NCBI GenBank assembly: GCA_025451425.1
Contig: JANWKK010000159.1
Span: forward strand, 1 to 8,861
Reading direction: 5' to 3'
DNA length: 8,861 nucleotides
Origin: Gemmatimonadaceae bacterium
GTDB lineage: Bacteria; Gemmatimonadota; Gemmatimonadetes; Gemmatimonadales; Gemmatimonadaceae
Position 1 is the first letter of the stretch. Every line of letters begins with the position of its first letter. A model generated the notes under the pieces. It ran no database searches. It had not been told where the DNA came from and saw only the letters and a program-made list of their open reading frames with translations. A program made the translations under genes and the position numbers. Below are positions 1 through 6,032 of this stretch, piece by piece.

Positions 1-4
1 AAGC

Positions 5-499
5 ATGCGGAAGACAACAATGGCCATGGCGCTCGGCCTGGCCCTTTCCCTGGGAACCGTCGGGGTCGCTTCGGCGCAGTCGACGCAGCAGCCCCAGCGG
101 GTCGAGCACGAAGGACGCGGGATGCGTCGTGGACCCGGTGAAGGCTTGCTGAAGGGCATCAACCTCACCGTCGATCAGAAAGCCAAGCTGAAGACGATGC
201 GCGAGGGTGAGAAGAACAACCCTGCCAACGAGCAGTTCCGGAAGGCGATGGCCGACGCACGCGCGGCTCGGCAGCGCGGCGACACGGCGGCGGCGCGGGC
301 GCAGATGCAGGCGCTCCGGCCGCAGATGGAGCAGCAGCGTGAGCGACAGGTCGCGGCGATGCGTTCCATCCTCACGCCCGATCAACTGAAGCAATTCGAC
401 GCGAACGTCGCGCAGTGGAAACAGCACGCGGGCGAGCGTCGAGATGGCCGTGCCGCTGGTCGTGACGGCCGGAACCTGGGAGCGCCTAACGGTCGGTGA
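5..499 (+). CDS. Periplasmic Spy/CpxP-like LTxxQ-motif protein
   Basis: This gene encodes a 164-residue exported protein. Residues 1-25 form a typical signal peptide: basic start MRKTT, a hydrophobic alanine/leucine stretch, and cleavage likely after ASA or AQ. Two LTxxQ motifs, LTVDQ (54-58) and LTPDQ (123-127), bracket a charged helical stretch rich in Arg, Gln and Ala. This pairing is the hallmark of the Spy/CpxP group, periplasmic helical proteins that act as ATP-independent chaperones or envelope-stress sensors. The tail (141-164) is Arg/Gly-rich with repeated DGR and is probably disordered. The ATG lies only four bases into the window, so a ribosome binding site or an upstream start cannot be judged, though the signal peptide fits this start. 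A terminator follows 24 bases after the stop. The family call is good; a chaperone role in this organism is inferred. The octamer GCCTAACG sits in its last codons (484-491). Confidence 0.85.
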   Translation: MRKTTMAMALGLALSLGTVGVASAQSTQQPQRVEHEGRGMRRGPGEGLLKGINLTVDQKAKLKTMREGEKNNPANEQFRKAMADARAARQRGDTAAARAQMQALRPQMEQQRERQVAAMRSILTPDQLKQFDANVAQWKQHAGERRDGRAAGRDGRNLGAPNGR

Positions 500-523
500 T
501 CCGTCATCGATCTCGAGCAGGGC

Positions 524-559
524 AAAAAGCCCGTCGGGTGTCCGCCCGGCGGGCTTTTT
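524..559 (+). terminator. Rho-independent terminator after the Spy-like gene
   Basis: A 15-base stem (524-538 with 545-559) contains a single G-U wobble (T534 with G549) and a six-base loop. The descending arm ends in five T residues and the ascending arm starts with five A residues, so it could work on both strands. It lies 24 bases after the stop at 499. Confidence 0.9.
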
Positions 560-804
560 CTCGTTCTTGGGATACGCTGTTCACATATGGGACGGTCTCG
601 CTGAGGAGCATCTGCGGTGCGAATCGGCTCGCGCGCCGTGACGAGTTGCCGACAGGTGCGGACGTGCAGGCAGCATCGCTAGGCCGATATCGTTAGGCAT
701 GCGTGCGATCGTGACGATGTTCACAAAATCCACACACGCGAAACTGAAACCATCGACGAAATGCGGGCGTCTAATCCGGCATGACACTCAGAGGAGTTTT
801 GCAA
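560..804. other. Non-coding gap upstream of the 805 gene
   Basis: This is the rest of a roughly 300-base stretch without a gene (500-804). After the terminator I find no convincing ORF, tRNA or clear -35/-10 pair; short ORFs here lack ribosome binding sites and similarity. It holds one exact CGTTAGGC octamer (691-698), a near copy at 678-685, and the Shine-Dalgarno sequence of the next gene. The promoter of the 805 gene must lie here, but I cannot place it. Confidence 0.6.
791..796 (+). promoter_or_regulatory. Shine-Dalgarno site fixing the start at 805
   Basis: GAGGAG lies eight bases before ATG 805. An in-frame ATG at 781 precedes it and would place this site inside the gene, adding eight residues before the signal peptide. 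The site therefore favours 805. Confidence 0.8.
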
Positions 805-1503
805 ATGCTGCAGATCCGACAGCTCACGATCGCGGCGGCGCTGGTCGCGCCGATGGCAGTGTACGCTCAAGTTCCCGCTGGATGGCAGGCGGTGACTGAC
901 GGCTCGGGCGATTATACGGTCCGCACCGACGGCGCGCGTCGCGATGGCGGCCAGGGCTTCGCAGGGGCGACCATCAAAGCGAACACCGAGTCGCCGCGCG
1001 GCTCGGCCATGCTCGCGCAAAGCATTCGCGCCGATGCCTATCGAGGCAAACGCGTGCGACTATCCGGATATCTCAAAACCATTGGTGTCAACGAAGGAAC
1101 CGCCGTGCTCTTCATGCGCGCCGATGGTGGGGGTGTCGTGGAGACCTCGGACTATATGCAGAATCGTCCGCTCATGCTCACCAATGATTGGACGCGTCAG
1201 GAGATCGTGCTCGACGTTCCGCGCGATGCCATCGGCATGACATATGGGTTCCTGCTCAGCGGATCGGGACAGGTGTGGCTCGACGACGTCGAGATCGAGG
1301 AGGTCGGGAACGACGTTGCGACGACTGGCCATCCGGGCGGGGTCTATCCCAGCTCCAACAGAACGCTCAGTCCACAAGAGCTCGACCGTCGCCGTCGCGA
1401 GCAGGAAGTTGCCTATCGACGCGCTGCCGACGTGCCCGTGAATCTCACGATGCGCGCGACTGGCGGAACGGTTGTGGTCGCGACGCGAAATAATTTGCAG
1501 TGA
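805..1503 (+). CDS. Exported protein with galactose-binding-like domain
   Basis: The product has 232 residues. A signal peptide covers residues 1-21, with cleavage likely after VYA, so it acts outside the cytoplasm. Residues 26-168 resemble a galactose-binding-like jelly-roll module known from many bacterial proteins. The visible signature is GW (26-27), then YRGKRVRLSGYLKT (79-92), MQNRP (118-122), DW (128-129), EIVLDVP (133-139) and GSGQVWLDDVEIEEV (153-167). In other bacteria I remember the same module attached to cytoplasmic regulators or on its own, often misannotated as a transcriptional regulator. Here the signal peptide and absence of any DNA-binding helix argue against regulation. 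The C-terminal part (169-232) contains an Arg/Glu-rich helix (190-207) and no recognised domain. Ligand and role are unknown. The gene is monocistronic, with a terminator directly after it. Confidence 0.8.
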   Translation: MLQIRQLTIAAALVAPMAVYAQVPAGWQAVTDGSGDYTVRTDGARRDGGQGFAGATIKANTESPRGSAMLAQSIRADAYRGKRVRLSGYLKTIGVNEGTAVLFMRADGGGVVETSDYMQNRPLMLTNDWTRQEIVLDVPRDAIGMTYGFLLSGSGQVWLDDVEIEEVGNDVATTGHPGGVYPSSNRTLSPQELDRRRREQEVAYRRAADVPVNLTMRATGGTVVVATRNNLQ

Positions 1504-1504
1504 G

Positions 1505-1601
1505 TGATTGGTTGTTGGTGATTGGACTCAACAGCCGGCGAGCCGTACTGCTCGCCGGCTTTCCGTTTCTACCAATCGCCAACGACCAACCACCAACCAC
1601 C
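1505..1601. repeat. Heptamer inverted-repeat element A
   Basis: The left arm has three tandem heptamers starting two bases after the stop codon: TGATTGG (1505-1511), TTGTTGG (1512-1518) and TGATTGG (1519-1525). The right arm has CCAATCG (1572-1578), CCAACGA (1579-1585) and CCAACCA twice (1586-1599). Bases 1510-1525 pair with 1572-1587 through 14 Watson-Crick and two G-U pairs, enclosing a terminator hairpin. It shares units with the element at 5858-5940. Confidence 0.75.
1533..1570 (+). terminator. Terminator hairpin nested in element A
   Basis: A perfect 11-base stem, AGCCGGCGAGC (1533-1543) with 1550-1560, closes a six-base loop and is followed by the T-rich stretch TTCCGTTTCT. It sits 30 bases after the stop at 1503 and should end transcription of the galactose-binding-like gene. 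The surrounding heptamer arms would extend the fold in RNA. Confidence 0.8.
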
Positions 1602-1672
1602 GTTTGACGGCGAGGCCGCATTCAGCGTCATTATCGGTGAGCGCACTCTGACACGCGTGGGCTCCCGATTAG

Positions 1673-2254
1673 ATGACTCTCTCTCTTCGCTCACTCGCTC
1701 TTCCGACGCTGCTCGCGTCGATGCTCGTTGCCTGTGCACCTGGCGACGACGACCACTACGTGCGCGGACACGGATTACGCGTCGCATCGCTGCAGCCCGA
1801 CACACGCGTCTCGGTCTATCAGGCCGCGCTCGGTAGCGCATTCGAGCTGAATGATCCGGCACTCACGCTGCTGCTCGATCGTCGTGTTCTTCCCCGCGCT
1901 GGAGGAATGGCGGAGGATGGCCGGCTTCCCGGCACCGTCGAAGTCGGCTTGCGTGACCGCGGCGTGATTCAAGGTACCTGCGAGCCGGCGATTACCGCCT
2001 CACGAAAGACACCCCAGTGCGCGTCGCGCGGCCCCGGGTATGTCGTGCGCTTCTCAGACGTCCTCGCGCGTGGTGTCGACTCGGTCGAGGTGTATCTCGC
2101 GGTACAGAAATTCGACACACCCACGGGCCACGGCAGCGAATCCCTGCGATTCGAGCGCGCCTATCAGCTCGTCCATCGCGGCGACAGGTGGGTACCCACC
2201 GCGGAGGCTCGCGTACGAGAAACGACGCCTCCGCCTAACGCTTCAAAGACCTGA
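1673..2254 (+). CDS. Lipoprotein of unknown function
   Basis: The product has 193 residues. Its N-terminus is a lipoprotein signal peptide with lipobox LVAC (18-21), so Cys21 should be lipidated. No Asp follows directly (CAPGDDD), which by the E. coli rule suggests the outer membrane. I recognise no domain. The mature part looks beta-rich, with two further cysteines (103 and 116) that could form a disulfide, and ends in a Pro-rich tail. A segment from about 159 to 183 (RFERAYQLVHRGDRWVPTA) resembles the closing strands of small periplasmic beta domains, but this is weak. No Shine-Dalgarno site is visible before ATG 1673; the start is chosen because it yields the signal peptide. It follows element A and converges on the thioesterase gene. 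The octamer GCCTAACG lies near its 3' end (2233-2240). Confidence 0.75.
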   Translation: MTLSLRSLALPTLLASMLVACAPGDDDHYVRGHGLRVASLQPDTRVSVYQAALGSAFELNDPALTLLLDRRVLPRAGGMAEDGRLPGTVEVGLRDRGVIQGTCEPAITASRKTPQCASRGPGYVVRFSDVLARGVDSVEVYLAVQKFDTPTGHGSESLRFERAYQLVHRGDRWVPTAEARVRETTPPPNASKT

Positions 2255-2274
2255 CGCGAGCACGGCTCGCGTTA
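2252..2274. terminator. Hairpin between convergent genes, overlapping a stop codon
   Basis: ACGCGAGC (2254-2261) pairs perfectly with GCTCGCGT (2265-2272) around a three-base loop, and two weaker pairs extend it across the TGA stop (2252-2254). It lies between the convergent genes ending at 2254 and 2308. No T-run follows on either strand, so its action as a bidirectional terminator is only a suggestion. Confidence 0.4.
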
Positions 2275-2307
2275 CGTTCCAACTACAACGTGTCTATCGC
2301 TGGCGAG

Positions 2308-2739
2308 CTAGCGGTAGTCCTTGAGATCCGCTAATGCGATCGTGCTCGGCATGAACGCGCCGCTTCCGCGTGCAATCTCTCGCCCTCGCGAGTCCTGCAT
2401 CACGCCTTCCGCGAGATACAACCGCTTCGATCGCGACACCACGCGCCCGCGCGCTGTGACCTCGCCTTCACTCACTGGTCGCGTGAGGTAGAGATTGAAT
2501 AACACCGTGAGAACGAAAACATCATCCACGAGCGAATTCGCGGCGAAGAACGTGGCGTCGTCCAACGCCTTGAAATAGACCGCCCCGTGCGCCGCGTGGG
2601 CGGCATGATGAAAATCAGGCCGAATCGCGAGACTCAACTCGGCCACTCCCGCCTCGGGAATGTGCAGCTTCGGCTGGAAGTACTCGTTGATCGGGGCCGC
2701 GTGATACATCCGCTCAAGCCGACGGAAGTGCTCTGACAT
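2308..2739 (-). CDS. PaaI-type hotdog-fold thioesterase
   Basis: The product has 143 residues, the usual size for a single hotdog domain. It is expected to hydrolyse acyl-CoA thioesters in the cytoplasm, probably as a dimer or tetramer. The family signature is clear: HGAVYFKALDDATFFAANS (51-69) carries the HG turn and the acidic residues D60/D61 on the central helix where the catalytic acid sits. It is followed by the strands LTVLFNLYLTRPVSEGEV (77-94) and the closing GREIARGSGAFM (119-130). The substrate cannot be told from sequence. The reading frame stays open upstream to 3288, but that part runs through the heptamer repeat and antisense to the DUF5916 gene, so ATG 2739 is chosen. No Shine-Dalgarno site precedes it; Met11 is an alternative start. 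The start codon abuts repeat element B, so its leader RNA would contain the left arm. Confidence 0.85.
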   Translation of the reverse strand: MSEHFRRLERMYHAAPINEYFQPKLHIPEAGVAELSLAIRPDFHHAAHAAHGAVYFKALDDATFFAANSLVDDVFVLTVLFNLYLTRPVSEGEVTARGRVVSRSKRLYLAEGVMQDSRGREIARGSGAFMPSTIALADLKDYR

Positions 2740-2877
2740 GGGAGTGGCGAGTGGCGAGTGGGCAAGCGGCGAGCGGCAGGTAACGCAGCTACGGATACGT
2801 GATTTTACCCCGCCACGCGCCACCCGCCACGCGCCACCCGCCACGCGCCACTTGCTACTTGCTACTTGCCACTCCCC
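2740..2877. repeat. Heptamer inverted-repeat element B in a divergent promoter gap
   Basis: The left arm (2740-2777) holds GAGTGGC-type units (2742-2748, 2749-2755, 2756-2762), then a one-base slip and AAGCGGC and GAGCGGC (2764-2777). The right arm (2810-2872) is nine heptamers in perfect register: CCGCCAC and GCGCCAC alternating three times, then TTGCTAC twice and TTGCCAC. The outer ends are a perfect 9-base inverted repeat, GGGAGTGGC (2740-2748) and GCCACTCCC (2868-2876). The element fills almost the whole gap between the two start codons. Confidence 0.8.
2802..2807 (-). promoter_or_regulatory. Possible -10 box for the thioesterase gene
   Basis: TAAAAT on the minus strand lies in the only AT-rich patch of the gap (about 2799-2808), between the two arms of element B. 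It is close to the bacterial -10 consensus, but no matching -35 hexamer is seen, since the expected place falls inside GC-rich heptamers. Transcription from here would carry the left arm in the 5' leader. Confidence 0.25.
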
Positions 2878-2895
2878 GTTTGAACTTCGACCGCC

Positions 2896-5262
2896 GTGCT
2901 CATTCCTCTCCTCGGTCTCTTCCAGACGCTCACCGGTACGCCGGCGGCTCCCGCCGCGACCTATAGCGGCCGCGCGCACGCCATTCACGCGCGCGTGCCG
3001 CGCCTCGAGTCCGACGTGCGCATCGACGGCGTGCTCGACGAACCCGTGTGGTCCGCTGCGGTGCGCCTCACCGGCTTCTCCGAATTCTCGCCCAAGGACG
3101 GCCTTCCGGCCGAGGACTCGACCGAGGTGCTCGTTTGGTACTCGCCGACGGCGATTTATTTCGGGATTCGGGCATACGAGCCGCATGGCGGACCGGCCGC
3201 TGTCCGCGCGACCCTCGCCGATCGAGACAAGATCTCGACCGATGACCAGATCCAGATTCTCCTCGGCACCTTCGGTGACGGACGTCAAGCGCTCGTCTTC
3301 GGCGTGAATCCGTTAGGCGCGCAGATGGATGGCACGATCGTCGAGCAAGGCGTAAACCGGTCGTCAGGATTCATCGTTTCGTCCGCCGGCCGAGAGGCCC
3401 CCGACCTGAGTGCGGATTTCGTGTACCAATCGAAAGGCCGCCTGACGGACTTCGGCTACGAAGTCGAGATTCGGATTCCGTTCAAGTCGCTGCGTTTTCA
3501 GGCGGCCGACGTGCAGAGTTGGCGGCTTCAAGTCGTGCGTGAGGTGCAGCATTCCGGACACGAGCAAACATGGACGCCGACGGATCGTGCTGGCGCCTCC
3601 TTCCTCGCGCAATCGGGCACGATCGACGGCCTCACTGATCTACATCGCGGGCTTGTCCTCGACATCAATCCCGAGATCACGCAGCACACGTTAGGCGCCG
3701 CGACGGCTGGCGAGGGCTGGCAGTACGCCGCGGAGCGGCCTATCGTCGGCGGAAACCTTCGCTGGGGCGCGACGGAGAACCTCACACTCAACAGCACCTT
3801 TCACCCGGACTTCTCACAGATCGAAGCAGATGCAGGGCAATTCGTGTTCGATCCGCGTTCGTCGCTCTATTTCGCCGAGAAGCGGCCTTTCTTTCTGGAT
3901 GGCATCGAGCAGTTCAACACGCCCAATCAGCTGATCTACACTCGCCGCATCGTGCAACCGGTATCGGCAGCGAAGCTCACGGGGAAGGGCGGCGGAACTG
4001 ACATCGCATTTCTCTCTGCCGTTGACGATCGCTCGTCATCGATATCGGGCCTCGACCATCCCGTGTTCAACATCTTGCGATTGCAGAGGGGTTTCGGTCC
4101 AGCGTCGCGTCTCGGCCTCACGTACACTGACAAGATCGACGGGGCAAACTCGAACCACGTCGCCGATATCGATTCACGACTCGTGTTCGCGAAGGTCTGG
4201 AGCCTCCAGACGCAGCTCGCGGGCAGCCGGACACACACCGCCGCCACGGACGTCACTGCCGACGCTCCGCTCTGGAACGCGACACTGAGCCGCACCGGCC
4301 GATCATACAGCTCTCGTTATGTGTTCAGCGGCATCAGCGATCGCTTCGTTGCCGCGAGCGGCTTCATCAGCCGCGCGAACGTTGCGCATATCGGAGAGGA
4401 CCAGCAATTCACCTGGTATGGGCGTCCGGGCGCGTTGGTGGAGAGCTTCACCTTCGATCAGTTCAACGATTTCACCTGGCAGTATGCCAACCTATTCGAT
4501 CACGGCGACGCGATCGAAAAGAAATTTCACTTCTCGACGGGCGCGGCGCTTCGGGGCGGCTGGCAGGTCGGCGCCTCGGTGTACTGGGAGACCTTCGGCT
4601 TCGACACCGCGCTCTACGCGAACTACTACTATGTACAAGCGCTCAACGGACGTACCGATACCGTGAAATTCACGGGAGTGCCACGCATTCCCAACCGCGA
4701 TTACGTTGTCAACTTCAGCACGCCAACCTGGAACACCTTCTCGTCGAGTTTCCTCCTCATCTTCGGGCAAGACGAGAACTTCTTCGAGTGGGCCCAGGCC
4801 AACATTCTGTATGAGAGCTGGACCATGGCCTGGCGGCCGACGAAACAGCTCCGCGTCGACGGCACCTACCTCCTCCAGGGATTCGTTAGGCGAAGCGATC
4901 AATCGACGGTGCAGATTGGACGCATCCCGCGGCTGAAGGTGGAATACCAGCTCTCGCGCGCGATATTCGTTCGCATCGTCGGCGAGTATGATTCGTCAAA
5001 GCAGGCGGCTCTTCGCGACGAGACACGCACCTTCGCGCCGATCCTGCTCCGCCAGGCTGACGGGTCGTTCCAGCCGGCGGCGGCCTTCGCGAGCAATCGA
5101 TTACGTGCCGATTGGCTATTCTCGTATCAGCCGAGTCCTGGCACCGTTCTCTTCGCCGGCTACGGGAGCACACTCACGGAGCCAGATGCTTTGCGCTTTC
5201 GCTCGCTCGACCGCACCAGCGACAGCTTCTTCGTGAAACTGACTTATCTTTTCCGCTTGTAA
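2896..5262 (+). CDS. CBM9-like/DUF5916 outer-membrane barrel protein
   Basis: The product has 788 residues, normal for the DUF5916 family. Residues 1-22 are a short signal peptide. Residues about 36-245 form a CBM9-like carbohydrate-binding module, with RIDGVLDEPVWSAA (42-55), the strand VLVWYSPTAIYFGIRAYEP (78-96), and GYEVEIRIPFKSLRF (190-204). The rest is the DUF5916 region, marked by HPDFSQIEAD (303-312) and EKRPFFLDG (328-336), followed by repeated aromatic beta strands and a C-terminal strand ending in YLFRL, typical of outer-membrane barrels recognised by BamA. Surface binding or uptake of a glycan or related ligand is plausible but unproven for the family. An in-frame stop at 2881 makes GTG 2896 the first possible start; no Shine-Dalgarno site is visible. 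The next gene starts 37 bases after it without a terminator, suggesting an operon. It contains three CGTTAGGC octamers, two using the TTA leucine codon. Confidence 0.88.
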   Translation: MLIPLLGLFQTLTGTPAAPAATYSGRAHAIHARVPRLESDVRIDGVLDEPVWSAAVRLTGFSEFSPKDGLPAEDSTEVLVWYSPTAIYFGIRAYEPHGGPAAVRATLADRDKISTDDQIQILLGTFGDGRQALVFGVNPLGAQMDGTIVEQGVNRSSGFIVSSAGREAPDLSADFVYQSKGRLTDFGYEVEIRIPFKSLRFQAADVQSWRLQVVREVQHSGHEQTWTPTDRAGASFLAQSGTIDGLTDLHRGLVLDINPEITQHTLGAATAGEGWQYAAERPIVGGNLRWGATENLTLNSTFHPDFSQIEADAGQFVFDPRSSLYFAEKRPFFLDGIEQFNTPNQLIYTRRIVQPVSAAKLTGKGGGTDIAFLSAVDDRSSSISGLDHPVFNILRLQRGFGPASRLGLTYTDKIDGANSNHVADIDSRLVFAKVWSLQTQLAGSRTHTAATDVTADAPLWNATLSRTGRSYSSRYVFSGISDRFVAASGFISRANVAHIGEDQQFTWYGRPGALVESFTFDQFNDFTWQYANLFDHGDAIEKKFHFSTGAALRGGWQVGASVYWETFGFDTALYANYYYVQALNGRTDTVKFTGVPRIPNRDYVVNFSTPTWNTFSSSFLLIFGQDENFFEWAQANILYESWTMAWRPTKQLRVDGTYLLQGFVRRSDQSTVQIGRIPRLKVEYQLSRAIFVRIVGEYDSSKQAALRDETRTFAPILLRQADGSFQPAAAFASNRLRADWLFSYQPSPGTVLFAGYGSTLTEPDALRFRSLDRTSDSFFVKLTYLFRL

Positions 5263-5299
5263 GTGACGGTTCGAAGATTACTCATCAGTGACGACAACC

Positions 5300-5857
5300 A
5301 TGATTTCCTTCGTTGCTCGAAGCCGATTCTCCGTCGTCGCGCTCGCGCTGAGCTTCGCATTCGGATGTGCGACGTCTACTTCAGGGACTTACGCCCAACA
5401 GCACATCATCGTCGACTCACCTGGCGGGCGTTTCGACCTGTTGATGACGCGCGAGCAGTACTTGTCCTCTGACACGCTCACGGTCCCCGCATCGCGAGCG
5501 TGGCCGGCGCTGTTGCAAACCTACGCCGGCTTCGGTGTACCGCTTCAAGGCGCCGACCCCGCACAACGCATGATCGCCACGCAATACATCCATGCGCACT
5601 CGAGCTTCGCGGGTGAGCGGATGTCGCGCTGGCTCGAATGTGGCTCGACGATGACGGGCGACATCGCGTCGAATTACGAGATTACTCTCCGCTTCGGAAC
5701 GCTCATCGACACCTCGGTGGTTGGTCGCTCCATCATTCGGACGGCCTTCAGCGCGACGGCGATCGCCCCTGGCAGCGGCTCCACGCCCATCGAATGCAGC
5801 ACGCGTGGCGCCTTTGAGAGCCGCCTTGCCGCCCTCGTCGCCTCGAAGAGCGGTTAG
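5300..5857 (+). CDS. Probable exported lipoprotein, partner of the DUF5916 gene
   Basis: The product has 185 residues from ATG 5300; GTG 5288 in the same frame would add four residues and cannot be excluded, and neither start has a Shine-Dalgarno site. The N-terminus is a signal peptide ending at a cysteine (AFGC, 20-23), a poor match to the lipobox, so either lipidation or ordinary cleavage near YAQ (31-33) is possible. The mature part starts with a strand (HIIVDSPGGRFDLLM), followed by SRAWPALLQTYAGFGVPL (65-82), a helix plus strand layout reminiscent of BamC-like helix-grip domains, though this is a loose likeness. Cys114 (RWLECGS) and Cys166 (IECSTRG) could form a disulfide. I remember similar proteins with this cysteine-containing C-terminus as hypothetical proteins in Gemmatimonadota. 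The position 37 bases behind the barrel gene suggests co-transcription. Function is unknown. Confidence 0.78.
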   Translation: MISFVARSRFSVVALALSFAFGCATSTSGTYAQQHIIVDSPGGRFDLLMTREQYLSSDTLTVPASRAWPALLQTYAGFGVPLQGADPAQRMIATQYIHAHSSFAGERMSRWLECGSTMTGDIASNYEITLRFGTLIDTSVVGRSIIRTAFSATAIAPGSGSTPIECSTRGAFESRLAALVASKSG

Positions 5858-5940
5858 TCATCGGTGATTGGTCTGGCGTCTGGTGACTCGGAATCGAGTC
5901 ACCAGACGTCAGCCGCCTGCTACCAACCACGACCAACGAC
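5858..5940. repeat. Heptamer inverted-repeat element C
   Basis: The element starts at the base after the stop codon with TCATCGG (5858-5864) and TGATTGG (5865-5871), the latter identical to two units of element A, then TCTGGCG and TCTGGTG (5872-5885). The right side carries ACCAACCACGACCAACGA (5922-5939), made of the same CCAAC units as element A. The outer arms pair only partly, but an inner hairpin (5873-5912) is nearly perfect. Confidence 0.65.
5873..5912 (+). terminator. Long hairpin after the lipoprotein gene
   Basis: Bases 5873-5890 pair with 5895-5912 over 18 base pairs, with one G-U wobble and a GAAT tetraloop. It lies 15 bases after the stop at 5857. No T-run follows, so it is not a standard intrinsic terminator; it may instead protect the 3' end of the upstream message, or be part of the repeat element only. 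Confidence 0.5.
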
Positions 5941-6020
5941 GAGTGGAACGAATCTGGCGACAGGCGCGCGCACGAATACCACCGTGATGCCCGACCTTCG
6001 GCGGCCGACGCGAGGCGGCG

Positions 6021-6025
6021 AGGAG
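6021..6025 (+). promoter_or_regulatory. Shine-Dalgarno site for the 6033 gene
   Basis: AGGAG lies seven bases before ATG 6033. It is one of three clear ribosome binding sites in the window and supports this short gene as real. Confidence 0.75.
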
Positions 6026-6032
6026 CGCCGTA

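Noticed and set aside
708..718. Small dyad ATCGTGACGAT upstream of the 805 gene as a possible operator.
   Set aside because: Only five bases per arm, in a region with several CGAT-type words, and no promoter can be placed next to it.
781..804. Earlier ATG for the galactose-binding-like protein.
   Set aside because: The clear Shine-Dalgarno site lies after it and directly before ATG 805, and the longer form spoils the signal peptide start.
2740..2877. The repeat array considered as a CRISPR.
   Set aside because: Units are 7 bases with no spacers and face each other as inverted arms; no cas genes are present.
2740..3288. Upstream extension of the thioesterase reading frame on the minus strand.
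   Set aside because: The frame is open only because of low-complexity heptamers and because it is antisense to the GC-rich DUF5916 gene; the hotdog family is complete from ATG 2739.
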